Positions 24,726-34,396 of a DNA stretch of 64,000 bases are shown in pieces (position 1 is the stretch's first letter; every line of letters begins with the position of its first letter). Both the position numbers and the translations under genes were made by a program. The stretch spans positions 1-64,000 of the forward strand of contig NZ_PGFA01000001.1 in NCBI RefSeq assembly GCF_002797555.1. The letters are read 5' to 3'. The DNA is from Hymenobacter chitinivorans DSM 11115 (GTDB taxonomy: Bacteria; Bacteroidota; Bacteroidia; Cytophagales; Hymenobacteraceae). Below the pieces are notes generated by a model. That model saw nothing but the letters and a program-made list of their open reading frames with translations. It was not told the origin of the DNA and searched no databases.

Positions 24726-26956
24726 GCACGACCAACTATATCGGTAAGCCCGTCAACCGCGTCGATGGGCCGGCCAAAGTAACGGGCGCGGCCAAGTACG
24801 CCGCCGAGTTCAACGTGCCGAATCTGGCCTACGGCCACATCGTGAGCAGCTCGATTGCCAAAGGCAAAATCACTAAGATTCACGCCGACGAAATACTGGC
24901 CATTCCGGGCGTGTTGCAGGTTTTTTCCCACGAAAATGTGCCTTCCCTGGCCTGGTTTGACCGCAGCTACAAGGACGACGTAGCCCCCGGCGGCTCCCCG
25001 TTCCGGCCGCTGCAGCATGCCGAGGTAAAGTATAGCATGCAGCCCGTGGCGCTGGTCGTGGCCGAAACCTTCGAGGTGGCCCGCTACGCCGCCAGCTTGC
25101 TCCGCATCGACTACGAGGTGGAAAAACACGATACCGACTTGGAAACCAAGCGCGACGACGGCTTCGAGCCCGGCCGGGGCAAAACCGGCTGGGTACCCCC
25201 GCCCAAACCCCGCGGCAACCCCGATTCGGAGCTCAAAAACGCGGCTCACCGCATCGAGGGCGAGTATATCCACCTGGCCCAGCACCACAACCCGATGGAA
25301 ATGTTTGCGTCCACGGTGGAATTCCTCGGCGACAAAAAGCTCAACATCTACGACAAAACCCAGGGCGCCTTCAATTCCCAGCAGTACGTCATGAAGGTGT
25401 TTGGGCTCAATAAGGACGAGGCCCACGTGGTGTCGCAGTACACTGGCGGCGGCTTCGGCTCGGGGCTGCGGCCCCAGTATCAATTGTTTCTGGCCGTGCT
25501 GGCGGCGTTGGAGCTCAAACGCTCAGTGCGCGTGTCGATGACGCGGCAGCAGATGTTCAGCATGGGCCACCGCCCCCACACGCTGCAGTATGTGGAGCTG
25601 GGCGCCAACCCCGACGGCTCCCTGGCCGCCCTGCACCACCACGCGTTGCACGAAACCTCCCAATTTGAGGACTACACCGAAAACGTGGTTAACTGGTCGG
25701 GCATGCTCTACCAGTGCGACAACGTGAAGCTGACCTACCAGCTGGCTAAAATCGACGTGTACACGCCCCAGGACATGCGCGCCCCCGGCGCGGCCACCGG
25801 CTCGTTTGCCCTGGAATGCGCCATGGACGAAATGGCCTACGCCGCCGGCCTCGACCCGCTCGAATTCCGCCTGCGCAACTACGCCGAGCGCGACCAGAAC
25901 GCCAACAAGGACTTTTCGAGCAAAAAGCTGCGCGAGTGCTACCACGAAGGCGCCGCCAAATTCGGCTGGGACCAGCGCACCCCCGAGCCCCGCTCCATGC
26001 GCGACGGCGACCTGCTGGTGGGCTGGGGCATGGCCACCGGCGTTTGGGATGCCAGCATCCAGAAGTGCGCCGCCAGTGCTTCGCTTTCGGCCGACGGCCA
26101 CCTCACGGTACTCAGCGGCTCCAACGACATCGGCACGGGCACCTACACCATCATGACCCAGATTGCGGCCCAAACCCTGGGCTTGCCCCTGGAAGCCGTG
26201 ACCTTCAAGCTCGGCGACACCAACCAGCCCGAGGCCCCGCTGCAGGGCGGCTCCTGGACGGCCGCCTCGGTCGGCAACGCCGTGAAGCAGGTGTGCGACA
26301 AGCTGGGCGAGCAGCTGCTCAAGCTGGCTCAGAAGATGGAAGACTCCCCGTTGAAAGGTGCGGCGTACGAGGACGTGGAATTCGTCAACGGCCAGATTCG
26401 GCTGAACGCTGATATCACGCAGGCCGTGGTGCTGCGCGACATTCTGCCCGCCAGCGGCAAGGACAAGCTGGAGGCCGAAAACACGATGCTGCCCAACCCC
26501 GTCAACCAGCTCAAGAACTCCCTGCACGCCCATAACGCGGTGTTCGTGGAAGTGAAAGTAGACCCCGAACTGGGCACCCTGCACGTGACGCGCGTGGTAA
26601 ATGCCGTGGCCGCCGGCCGCATCCTGAACCCCAAAACGGCCCGCTCTCAGGTGCTGGGCTCGGTGGTGTGGGGCATCAGCATGGCCCTGATGGAGGAAAG
26701 CGTGATGGACCACGGTTTCGGCCGCTACATGAACCACAACTACAGCGAGTACCACATTCCCGTCAACGCCGACATCCACGACATCGACGTGATTTTCGTG
26801 GAGGAGGAAGACGATAAGGTGAACCCGCTGGGCATCAAAGGCTTGGGCGAAGTAGGCCTGCTGGGCGTGGCCGCCGCCGTGGCCAACGCTGCCTACCACG
26901 CCACCGGCAAGCGCATCCGCAACCTGCCGGTTTCCATTGATAAGCTGCTGCTGTAA
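24722..26956 (+). CDS. paoC: Aldehyde oxidoreductase molybdenum-cofactor subunit (PaoC-like)
   Basis: 744 residues. The N-terminal aldehyde oxidase/xanthine dehydrogenase a/b hammerhead domain (about 5-130) is followed by the molybdopterin-binding region, with YTGGGFGSGLRPQYQ, AALHHHALHE, RAPGAATGSFALECAMDE and LQGGSWTAASVGNAV. The catalytic glutamate is in KGLGEVGLLG near the C-terminus. The closest architecture is the PaoABC periplasmic aldehyde oxidase, which oxidises aromatic aldehydes to acids. The insertion chaperone (PaoD/XdhC type) is not in the window. A strong terminator follows. Confidence 0.93.
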   Translation: MSTTNYIGKPVNRVDGPAKVTGAAKYAAEFNVPNLAYGHIVSSSIAKGKITKIHADEILAIPGVLQVFSHENVPSLAWFDRSYKDDVAPGGSPFRPLQHAEVKYSMQPVALVVAETFEVARYAASLLRIDYEVEKHDTDLETKRDDGFEPGRGKTGWVPPPKPRGNPDSELKNAAHRIEGEYIHLAQHHNPMEMFASTVEFLGDKKLNIYDKTQGAFNSQQYVMKVFGLNKDEAHVVSQYTGGGFGSGLRPQYQLFLAVLAALELKRSVRVSMTRQQMFSMGHRPHTLQYVELGANPDGSLAALHHHALHETSQFEDYTENVVNWSGMLYQCDNVKLTYQLAKIDVYTPQDMRAPGAATGSFALECAMDEMAYAAGLDPLEFRLRNYAERDQNANKDFSSKKLRECYHEGAAKFGWDQRTPEPRSMRDGDLLVGWGMATGVWDASIQKCAASASLSADGHLTVLSGSNDIGTGTYTIMTQIAAQTLGLPLEAVTFKLGDTNQPEAPLQGGSWTAASVGNAVKQVCDKLGEQLLKLAQKMEDSPLKGAAYEDVEFVNGQIRLNADITQAVVLRDILPASGKDKLEAENTMLPNPVNQLKNSLHAHNAVFVEVKVDPELGTLHVTRVVNAVAAGRILNPKTARSQVLGSVVWGISMALMEESVMDHGFGRYMNHNYSEYHIPVNADIHDIDVIFVEEEDDKVNPLGIKGLGEVGLLGVAAAVANAAYHATGKRIRNLPVSIDKLLL

Positions 26957-26975
26957 GTGGCTGAAGCAGCAACAG

Positions 26976-27012
26976 AAACGCCCCGGAGCCTGAGTGGTTC
27001 CGGGGCGTTTTT
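26976..27012 (+). terminator. Terminator of paoABC
   Basis: The stem AAACGCCCCGGA/TCCGGGGCGTTT, 11-nt loop, then TT. Confidence 0.9.
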
Positions 27013-27058
27013 GATCAGATGAAATTTATTATCAGTGCAGCCAACGTGTTTTATCTAA

Positions 27059-27754
27059 CTAATACTTCCAAAAGTATTTTCTCCTGGCCTTTAGAAATTC
27101 TGGTTCCACTACCTCTTTTTTCAATAATCCAGTTTTCGGATTCGTAAAAAATGATTTTACGCTGTTTTTGAGGAATATTTTCAAAAAATTATTTATCAAG
27201 GTAAGAATTTTATTCTGATCCTCATCTTTGTTTATGTAATAAAATGTTATTGACAATGGGCTGCTTACCTCTCCGCCCATTATATGCCAATTCCTTTCGA
27301 AAGTATTGGTAAAATGATTTATAGTTTGTTTAAATTTATAATTATATTTCAAAATTTGCTCTAGTGCTTCGATTGTTTCTTTGTCCTTATACATGAGCGT
27401 GTTTTCAAAGGCCTCGAAGGGCAATTCCTTGCCAGTTGTCTTTGCGTCAATTATTTGGACTTGTTTAAAGCAGTTTGCACATATGTGCCTTCTATTTATA
27501 GCATTATAAACTGTCCGTATTCTATCTTCTAGTATAAGATACTCTTCTTTGGGAAGTGATAAGATTTCGTCATAAGTCAAATATGGGATTTCTTTAACAT
27601 TGTTTTCGTAATAGCAGTCGGTACATAGTTGTGTTCTGCACACTGGTAGGTACCTCCTCTCAGGTATAACCCCGTTATTAAAATCCCTGTGAATATGTTC
27701 GCATAATTCATAAAAGCCTGATGGTCCATGAATCGGACATGTTATACCTCCCAT
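27059..27754 (-). CDS. Cysteine-rich protein on AT-rich DNA, unknown function
   Basis: 231 residues. Cys/His residues C6, H9, C18, H20, H22, C39, C44, C47 and later C92 and C95 (RRHICANCFKQ) form pairs and triplets typical of zinc binding. The C-terminal half is Lys/Asn/Phe-rich and helical. Base composition is far more AT-rich than in all flanking genes, pointing to recent acquisition. The paired zinc-knuckle layout recalls DNA- or RNA-handling proteins of mobile elements, but I cannot name a family. It is a single gene, and no partner gene is seen. Confidence 0.65.
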   Translation of the reverse strand: MGGITCPIHGPSGFYELCEHIHRDFNNGVIPERRYLPVCRTQLCTDCYYENNVKEIPYLTYDEILSLPKEEYLILEDRIRTVYNAINRRHICANCFKQVQIIDAKTTGKELPFEAFENTLMYKDKETIEALEQILKYNYKFKQTINHFTNTFERNWHIMGGEVSSPLSITFYYINKDEDQNKILTLINNFLKIFLKNSVKSFFTNPKTGLLKKEVVEPEFLKARRKYFWKY

Positions 27755-27874
27755 TATTTATTTGCTTTTAAATGTGCAAGTACATGATAATTTAACGCTT
27801 GACGCAGTTCCAGAGCATTGCTGCGGTTGTATAAGGCAGGTCACTGGAATGTTAGGAGTACAGGTGTGGTAGAG

Positions 27875-28498
27875 TTAGTTCTTCCGGGCCACACACCGGA
27901 TAACGGACCCTTGCCCATTGTGGTAAAGCCCTTCCGCCAGCTCGATTTCGGTTTCGGCCAGCTCGATAAAGTCGTAGTCGGCAAAGTCGGCGCGAATTTC
28001 CTCCAGGGAGAACAACGACTCGACATCCTTTGGGCCCCCGACTTTCTCGTTCCGGGCCAGGTACTCCAGATGCTTTTTGCTGAAGGCCTCGAAAATGAGG
28101 GTGCCGCCCGGGCGCAAATACGTGCTGAGCTGGCGGTGATAAGTCGATTTGATACTGGCCGGGAAATGAGCGTAAATCAGGGCTATAACGTCGAACTGCG
28201 CCGGGGCAAAATCCAGGGCCGAGAGCTCCCCAACCCGGTAGTCCAGGCTTACGCCTTTGGCGGCGGCCAGCTGCCGGGCTTTCTGCTGGCCGGCGCTGCT
28301 GATGTCGAAGGCCGAAACCTGCCAGCCCAGAGTGGCGGCATACACCGCATTGCGGCCCTCACCTTCGGCCGGGAACAGAATCTTGCCCACGGGCAGCTTG
28401 GCCAGTTGTTCTTGTAAGTAATGGTTGGGCAACTCCCCGTAAGCAAAGGCTTCCGTGCTGTATCGTTCGTCCCATTTGGCTGTCCAGGAATCGGCCAT
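27875..28498 (-). CDS. SAM-dependent methyltransferase, TehB-like
   Basis: 207 residues. It starts [27 protein letters not shown], the characteristic entry of TehB-like class I methyltransferases. Motif I is [20 protein letters not shown] (about 40-59), followed by [18 protein letters not shown]. The post-motif region [25 protein letters not shown] is standard. Relatives methylate thiopurines, tellurite or halides, and the substrate is not known. A degenerate GGTTGAGGTGGTGAAGG stretch lies just upstream of the start and may be a decayed octamer repeat. Confidence 0.88.
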   Translation of the reverse strand: MADSWTAKWDERYSTEAFAYGELPNHYLQEQLAKLPVGKILFPAEGEGRNAVYAATLGWQVSAFDISSAGQQKARQLAAAKGVSLDYRVGELSALDFAPAQFDVIALIYAHFPASIKSTYHRQLSTYLRPGGTLIFEAFSKKHLEYLARNEKVGGPKDVESLFSLEEIRADFADYDFIELAETEIELAEGLYHNGQGSVIRCVARKN

Positions 28499-28565
28499 CG
28501 TGAAGTAGTAGGTTGAGGTGGTGAAGGAACTCCGGTTTGGGCAGCGTAAACGGCTGAGGTAATTA

Positions 28566-29927
28566 TTAGCCTACTTTATCGGCTACTTTTGTTGACAAGC
28601 CCTGCTTGATTTTCAATTGAACGACTTTGTCATCTTTAGAAATAAACTCGAGCACAATATCGTCGTCGTTCACGAAAAAAACACCTTCCTTTTCGGCCGA
28701 CAGCGGTATTCCGTTAGCATCATTAACCTGTACAAAAAGCCGGTGCGCGTCCTCGTAGATTTTCACTTTGTAGCTTTCCGATACTTCAAAGGTGCCCGTA
28801 TACTTTAGCAAAGTGGTTGCGGTTAGCTCAATTCCTTTCTTGGGCTTAGGGAGACTGTAGGGCATGTTTTGCAAAGCCGCATACATGGAATTGCCTATTT
28901 TTTCCAACGAGGTTGACGTAATATTATTCAATAGTATAATGCCTATCTTCTGCTCGGGTATCATCAGAAAATAGCTGGTGGCGCCTTCTACATTTCCGCC
29001 ATGATTGATTACCCTATCCCCGTGTATCTGGTCAATAAACCAACCGTAGCCATAGTGGCCCCGGAAGGGTGTGGTGGCCTGACTGAACGTTTCTCTGGAA
29101 ACTATTTTGAAGCTACTTAGCCCCTGGTAGAACTTGAGCAGGTCGTTCGTTGTGCTGTACAAGCCCCCGGATGAGAAATTTAGGCTCGAATTCCAGGGCT
29201 TGGTTTCAACTTGTCTTGTCTTAGATATAAAGGAGTATTGGACTACTTTATTTGCGTTTTTTAAATTCTTAAAATCAAAGCCGCTGTTGTTCATTTTTAG
29301 GGGCTTGAATATATACTTGCTTGCCGCTTCTGAGTAGGATAACCCCGTGACTTTTTCGATAATGATGCCTAGTAAATCAAAGCCCGAGTTTGAGTAGCTG
29401 AATTGGCTGCCCGGCTCGAAGTCTAAAGGCTTTTCTTTGAAGAAAGCTATTAAATCTTCGCGGCTAAACGTCGTGTTGGTATTTAGCTGTTTAACGTACT
29501 CCGGATTTCTGAATATTTCGTAGATGCCAGAGCTGTTTGAGAGAAGGTGCCGGATTTGGATTTCACTTCCCCTGGGATAGTCCGGAATATAGTTGCTGAT
29601 TGGGTCATTAATAGCTAGCTTTTTCTCTTCGGCAAGTTTTAAAACAACTAAGGCAGTAAAGGATTTGCTTAATGAGCCAATTGGGAATATGCTACTAGCA
29701 CTATTCAGGCTTTTGTTGGCTGCATTCCGATAGCCAAAGCTTTTTTCGTAAATCTTTTTACCATCCTTGACGACCAAAGCCGAGCCATTGAATTTGTTGA
29801 TAGCGACGTAAGCATTTATCAGGCTGTCAATTTTAGGATGGCTGATTTGGGCCTTTGCCGAGAGGCTGCTTAGAAGCAGAAAAAGGAAGAATACCGGCAG
29901 GCGTTTTGGGGTCCTGGTTTGGATCAT
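28566..29927 (-). CDS. Secreted serine hydrolase, class C beta-lactamase/PBP4*-like
   Basis: 453 residues with a signal peptide ([18 protein letters not shown]). The catalytic SxxK is S85-L-S-K88 ([10 protein letters not shown]), the second motif is Y178-S-N180 ([11 protein letters not shown]), and the third is HGG ([10 protein letters not shown]). A C-terminal beta-barrel-like domain follows ([19 protein letters not shown]). Members hydrolyse D-Ala peptides or esters, and few are true beta-lactamases. The GC content is lower than in neighbouring genes. It is one of three such hydrolases here, together with 45202 and 57404. Confidence 0.9.
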   Translation of the reverse strand: MIQTRTPKRLPVFFLFLLLSSLSAKAQISHPKIDSLINAYVAINKFNGSALVVKDGKKIYEKSFGYRNAANKSLNSASSIFPIGSLSKSFTALVVLKLAEEKKLAINDPISNYIPDYPRGSEIQIRHLLSNSSGIYEIFRNPEYVKQLNTNTTFSREDLIAFFKEKPLDFEPGSQFSYSNSGFDLLGIIIEKVTGLSYSEAASKYIFKPLKMNNSGFDFKNLKNANKVVQYSFISKTRQVETKPWNSSLNFSSGGLYSTTNDLLKFYQGLSSFKIVSRETFSQATTPFRGHYGYGWFIDQIHGDRVINHGGNVEGATSYFLMIPEQKIGIILLNNITSTSLEKIGNSMYAALQNMPYSLPKPKKGIELTATTLLKYTGTFEVSESYKVKIYEDAHRLFVQVNDANGIPLSAEKEGVFFVNDDDIVLEFISKDDKVVQLKIKQGLSTKVADKVG

Positions 29928-30104
29928 GGTTGTGAAAGTTCAGCCAACGTCGGAGTTAGCCATAGTATAATGAGGCACCACGCTAGGGCTTCTCTGCTAC
30001 TGATGAGGTGCGCTACTGCATCAAATTCAGCGCCGTTGGGTGGATTAGCCCTGTTGCGTGGCGAATGTAGTGTCCTGGCGCCGTAAATAGCACCACCCCT
30101 CCGG

Positions 30105-31790
30105 TCAGGGCCTGCGATACGAAGAAAGGTGCGCCGCTGCCGCTTCGGGATTGGGGGCTACCGGAGCCAGCTTCCGCAGCTGCTTACGGTAGCGCGCCGC
30201 CTTTGCTGTTTCTCCACTCTGTGCCGCAGCCGTAGCGGCGCCCCGCAGTCCGTTGAGGCGGTTGGGATGCTTGATTAGGTTGGCTTCGTAGGCGGCCAGC
30301 GCCTCCTGGGGGCGGTGGCGCTGGAGCAGCATATCGGCCAGCAGCTCCCGGGCGGGCAGCACTTCGCCGGGCGTTACGGGGTGCTTTTCGGTGTGGTCTT
30401 CCAGGTCGGTGGCCTGGCGCATGCGCTGCTCGGCCGCGGCGGCTTTTCCCTCGGCCAGCAGCGTCCAGGCCTCAGCGGCCAGCAGTTGGATCCGGACCTG
30501 GGTGGCTTTGTAGGCGTCTTTCTGCCTGACTAGCTCACTGTGCAAGCCGCGCAGAGCTGCTACCTCCCGGCGGGCCGAATCGGGCTGGCCGAGGTGGGCC
30601 TGGCCCAGGGCCCGGGTAAAGTGAATGATGCCGGCCTGCCAGGGGTATTGCTGCCAATCGAGGGGGCCGGGGTGCCGGGGCAGGTGGGCGGCTTGCTGCC
30701 AGAGCCGGTTTTCGAGCACGTAGCGGGCCGGAATGGCGGCGTAGGCGTAGGCCACCTTGAAGTTGACCGGCGACACCCGCCGAATCGTGTCCAGGTACTG
30801 CCACTGGGCCCGGGCCAGCTGGTTTTGGCCCTGCTGCAGGTAGGCGTACGTCAGGTAGTCGAGGCCGTGCAGCTCTTCGTCCCAGTGCCCGGGGAGGCCC
30901 GCACTGGCCGCATAGCACCTAGCCGATTCGGTGGCGGCCCGGTTGGAAGCAATGCACTCGTCCCACAACCCCAGGCGGGTAAAAATGTGGGAAGGCATGT
31001 GCAGGGCGTGGGCCGAGGAAGGCGCCACCGAGGCATATTGGCGGGCCGCCGGCAGGGCCAGCCGGGCCAGCTCGGGGTAGTCGTAGGTGTGGATGAGGTA
31101 GTGCAGAATGCCGGGGTGGTGGGGCTGCCCGGGATACAGCGCCTGCAGCAGGAAGCCGGCTTTTTTCTGCTTCACGAAGGTTTTGTCGGCTGGGTCGGCG
31201 GCAGCATCCAGGGCCAGGGCGTAGAAAAGGGTGGCCTCGGAGTCTTGCGGGTACTGGGCGTGCACGGCGGCCATGGCCTGCTCAAACCGCAGGGCCCGCA
31301 CCTTGTGCTCGGTTCGGTTCCAATCCTGGTAAAAGGCGGCCAGGGCCCGAATGTAGGCCGCTTCCCGGTTGGTTTTGCCGGCCAAGCGCTGGGCCAGTGC
31401 TATGGCCTTGGCACCCTTGGTCAACTCGGCCGGGCTGGGCGGCGTCCAGAGCGGGTGGTAGCTGCACATGGCCACGCCCCAGTAGGCCATGGCGCAGCCC
31501 GGCTCCCGGGCAATGACGCGGGCAAAGACCTTCTCGGCCTCGTCGTACTCGAAGGAGTGGAGCAGGCTCAGGGCCAGGTTGAAGTCGGGCTGGGCGGCGG
31601 CCGGGCAGGAAGTGCCGAAACTTGCCGTGCCCAGCTTTTGGCCCTGCGCGGGCCCGCACATGGTGATGCTGCCCCGCTTGAGGCCAATGGCATTGATTTC
31701 GGCTTGAGAGGGCGCTTGGGAAGTAGTCTGGCGGCAGCTAGTGCTCAGCAGACCGCTCAACGCCAGAACCGACAGCAGGACAGGTTTCAT
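30105..31790 (-). CDS. Tetratricopeptide-repeat lipoprotein
   Basis: 561 residues. The lipobox LSTSC places the lipidated cysteine at residue 19. TPR-like helical pairs run through the protein, from FNLALSLLHSFEYDEAEKVFARVIAREPGCAM to RPQEALAAYEANLIKHPN near the end. Conserved pieces HHPGILHYLIHTYDYPELA and SAHALHMPSHIFTRLGLWDECIASN mark a family of large Bacteroidota and proteobacterial lipoproteins without known function. It is probably an outer-membrane or periplasmic scaffold. It is a single gene. Confidence 0.88.
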   Translation of the reverse strand: MKPVLLSVLALSGLLSTSCRQTTSQAPSQAEINAIGLKRGSITMCGPAQGQKLGTASFGTSCPAAAQPDFNLALSLLHSFEYDEAEKVFARVIAREPGCAMAYWGVAMCSYHPLWTPPSPAELTKGAKAIALAQRLAGKTNREAAYIRALAAFYQDWNRTEHKVRALRFEQAMAAVHAQYPQDSEATLFYALALDAAADPADKTFVKQKKAGFLLQALYPGQPHHPGILHYLIHTYDYPELARLALPAARQYASVAPSSAHALHMPSHIFTRLGLWDECIASNRAATESARCYAASAGLPGHWDEELHGLDYLTYAYLQQGQNQLARAQWQYLDTIRRVSPVNFKVAYAYAAIPARYVLENRLWQQAAHLPRHPGPLDWQQYPWQAGIIHFTRALGQAHLGQPDSARREVAALRGLHSELVRQKDAYKATQVRIQLLAAEAWTLLAEGKAAAAEQRMRQATDLEDHTEKHPVTPGEVLPARELLADMLLQRHRPQEALAAYEANLIKHPNRLNGLRGAATAAAQSGETAKAARYRKQLRKLAPVAPNPEAAAAHLSSYRRP

Positions 31791-32042
31791 GGGCGGAGTA
31801 GGGTTAGCCGGCCCTGACCGGGGAATGTATAACCATACTCTAATATACTGAATAGCAGCCGGGATATTTCCCTAACCGAGCGTTGCGGAGCTTGAGTAAG
31901 CCTTGCTGCCGCTGCCCAGCCAGCTGCCTCTGCTCGAAGCCGCATTGGGGGCAGCCTGTCGGGCCCCACGTATTTCCCCCGGGCTTCGGCGGCAGAAAGC
32001 GGGAATGTTCCGTAGAAGCTTTTTCCACCCGAGCTTCTCCCT

Positions 32043-32780
32043 ATGCCCGCTACCTACATCGGCTGCTCCGGCTTCTCGTTCCGCGACTGGAAAGGCGTGT
32101 TTTATCCGCCCGAGGTGCCCCCGCGCAAGTGGTTTGCGTACTACTGCACCCATTTCAACACCCTGGAGCTGAACGTGACCTTCTACCGAATGCCGGAGCT
32201 GAGCTTTTTCGAGAAGCTCTACCAGCAGAGTCCGCCCCAATTCCGGTTTGCGGTGAAGGCCCCGCGGCAGGTGACCCACTACAAGAAGTTCAACGCCGAG
32301 GCCGAGCCGATTCTGGCCGAGTTTTACGCCACCATCCGGGAAGGGCTGCAAGACAAGCTCGGGCCGGTCTTGTTCCAGCTGCCGCCCAAAGCGGCCTACA
32401 CCGAGGAGCTGTTCCGGCGCCTGGTCGATAACCTGGACCCCAGCTTCGAAAACGTGGTGGAGTTTCGGCACCCGAGCTGGTGGGAAGGGGAGGTGTTTCA
32501 GCAGCTGAGCCACCACCGTATTTCCTTCGTGAGCCAGAGCCACCCATTACCCTTGCCCGACGAGGTGGTGGCCACCACCAGTATGGTCTACTACCGCTTC
32601 CACGGCGTGCCGGAGCTGTATAAGTCGGCGTACAGCCGGGAGTTTTTGGAGCGCATTGCCGCCGAAATTGCCGCCTTGCCCCGCTTGGCGCAGGTCTACT
32701 TGTTCTTCAACAACGGCATCGGCGGCGTGGGCGTTGGCGACGCTAAAAAGATGCAGGAGCTGCTGAGCGGCGGCGAGTAG
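32043..32780 (+). CDS. DUF72 (YecE-like) protein, copy 1
   Basis: 245 residues. DUF72 hallmarks are the initial YIGCSGFSFRDWKGVFYP, FNTLELNVTFYRMP, FRFAVKAPRQVTHYKKF and VVEFRHPSWW, with a C-terminal VYLFFNNGIGG. The fold is a TIM-barrel-like enzyme of unknown reaction, possibly acting on nucleic acid according to context in other genomes. The paralogue at 36077 is of identical length and highly similar. Four genes separate the copies, so this is a non-tandem duplication. Confidence 0.93.
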   Translation: MPATYIGCSGFSFRDWKGVFYPPEVPPRKWFAYYCTHFNTLELNVTFYRMPELSFFEKLYQQSPPQFRFAVKAPRQVTHYKKFNAEAEPILAEFYATIREGLQDKLGPVLFQLPPKAAYTEELFRRLVDNLDPSFENVVEFRHPSWWEGEVFQQLSHHRISFVSQSHPLPLPDEVVATTSMVYYRFHGVPELYKSAYSREFLERIAAEIAALPRLAQVYLFFNNGIGGVGVGDAKKMQELLSGGE

Positions 32781-32805
32781 CAAAGGGCCGTAGTTTTGGG
32801 GCCGT

Positions 32806-33675
32806 ATGGATATCTATAACCTGCCCCACGACCCGTGCCTGGCCGGCGTCCCGGCTCCGGCCGACGTGCTGATTCGGAGCTACTCGGCGCGGCGCAACAC
32901 GGTCAAGAACAAGATTGTGTTGCACCAGAATATGCTCAACCTGCTGGTGGAAGGGCGCAAAACCATTGCCCAGGCGGCCGGCTCTAGCACCGTGTACCAG
33001 GACGAAATCGTGCTGCTGGCCGCGGGCCACTGCCTGACGAGCGAAGTGCTTTCGGACGCGGGTGAATTTCGCAGCATCATCGTGTATTTCAGCACCCAGG
33101 TGCTGGAGGATTTTTACCGGCAGCATGCCCCGCAATTGGGCCAGCGCCACCCGGCGGCAGCCCAGCCCCTGGTAACGTTTGCCAAGGATGGGTTTATCCG
33201 GCACTACATCGACTCGCTGAGCCTACTGCTGCAAGCTCCCACGGCGCTGAGCCCGGCTCTGCAGCGGCTGAAGCTGGAGGAACTGCTGCTTTACCTGCTG
33301 CACACGGCCCCGGCCAGCCTGCTGGCCTTTCAGCTGGATTCGCGCCTGGCCCGGCCCGAGCTGGGGTTGCGTAGCGTAGTCGAAGCCCACGTGAACCGCC
33401 TAATCACGGTGGAGGAGCTGGCCTTTCTGTGCCACATGAGCGTGTCGACTTTTCAGCGCCGGTTTGCCGAAATCTACGGCCAGTCGCCCCACCAATGGCT
33501 GCTCAAGCAACGCATGCAGCGGGCCGCCCACCTGCTGCGGCAGCCGCAGCAATTGGCCGGGGAAGTGTACCAGCAGGTGGGCTACGAAAGCTATTCCAGC
33601 TTCGCCGAGGCCTTCAAAAAGACGTTCGGACTCTCGCCCCGGGCTTTTCAGCAGCAAATGCCAGGAGCGGAATAG
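32806..33675 (+). CDS. AraC-family transcription regulator
   Basis: 289 residues. The N-terminal cupin-like sensor domain includes VYQDEIVLLAAGHCLTSEV. The C-terminal double helix-turn-helix (about 195-285) contains ITVEELAFLCHMSVSTFQRRFAEIYGQSPHQWLLKQRM and, later, VYQQVGYESYSSFAEAFKKTFGLSPRAFQQQ. It begins 25 bp after the DUF72 stop. A TAGTTTTG box at 32791-32798 would start transcription almost at the ATG. The SnoaL-like gene follows on the same strand and is a likely target. Confidence 0.92.
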   Translation: MDIYNLPHDPCLAGVPAPADVLIRSYSARRNTVKNKIVLHQNMLNLLVEGRKTIAQAAGSSTVYQDEIVLLAAGHCLTSEVLSDAGEFRSIIVYFSTQVLEDFYRQHAPQLGQRHPAAAQPLVTFAKDGFIRHYIDSLSLLLQAPTALSPALQRLKLEELLLYLLHTAPASLLAFQLDSRLARPELGLRSVVEAHVNRLITVEELAFLCHMSVSTFQRRFAEIYGQSPHQWLLKQRMQRAAHLLRQPQQLAGEVYQQVGYESYSSFAEAFKKTFGLSPRAFQQQMPGAE

Positions 33676-33810
33676 GGGGACTAACCGGCCCGGTGTCGCG
33701 GCGGGAAATTGACCGGAAACCCAGAGTTTTTGACCGAAGTCCGCTACCATGCAGACCCTGGCCGGCGCCAACTTTGCCGCATCTGTTTCACCCCAACAAC
33801 TGCCCAACGT

Positions 33811-34230
33811 ATGCCCACGCAAGCCGAAGAAAACAAAGCCATTATCCGGCGCTACAACCAGGAAGGAATTGCCCAGGGCAATGCTGCCACGCTCCGGGAG
33901 CTGCTGAGCCCCGGCTTCATCAACCACTCGGCCCCGGCCGGCGCCGACAACGGGCCGGCGGGGATGCTGTACACCTTTCTGCAGGTGCTGCGCCCCGCCT
34001 TCGCCGATTTGCAGGTGGAAGTGTACGACCAAGTGGCCGAAGCCGACAAGGTAACGACCCGCAAGGCCCTGAAGGGCACCCACACCGGCGAGCTGCTCGG
34101 TATTGCTCCCACGGGGCAGGCCGTTGTGATTAACGTCATTGATATCTACCGCCTGCACGAGGGTAAGCTGGTGGAGCACTGGGGCGTCAACACGCTGCCG
34201 GCCGTTCTGGCCCAGCTGGCCACCCACTAA
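33811..34230 (+). CDS. SnoaL-like polyketide cyclase/ester cyclase family protein
   Basis: 139 residues from ATG 33811 (an in-frame start at 33709 adds a poor extension). The sequence NKAIIRRYNQEGIAQGNAATLRELLSPGFINHSAP is the start of the SnoaL fold (NTF2-like). GTHTGELLGIAPTGQAVVINVIDIYRLHEGKLVEHWGV is its conserved C-terminal sheet. Relatives are cyclases, hydrolases or scavengers of small molecules. The AraC regulator just upstream suggests inducible expression. Confidence 0.88.
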   Translation: MPTQAEENKAIIRRYNQEGIAQGNAATLRELLSPGFINHSAPAGADNGPAGMLYTFLQVLRPAFADLQVEVYDQVAEADKVTTRKALKGTHTGELLGIAPTGQAVVINVIDIYRLHEGKLVEHWGVNTLPAVLAQLATH

Positions 34231-34396
34231 ATCCGGCGGCTTTCGGAGCCTTGCCGGGCAGACAATCTGGCCCGTCTGGTCTTAGTAATTGATAGGCCGC
34301 CGGCGTAGCGGAAAGAGTATTGGATGCCGGTAGGAACATTTACTGCGTAGAATGCTTGGTTAACTGACCTTTCTTCACGCACCTCGGCCTATACCT

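Noticed and set aside
25523..26899. Minus-strand 458-codon frame opposite paoC
   Set aside because: paoC shows the full molybdopterin-domain signature. The antisense frame is low complexity in His, Gly and Val.
27818..28417. Plus-strand 199-codon frame opposite the methyltransferase
   Set aside because: The minus-strand gene has a TehB-like motif set. This frame shows none.
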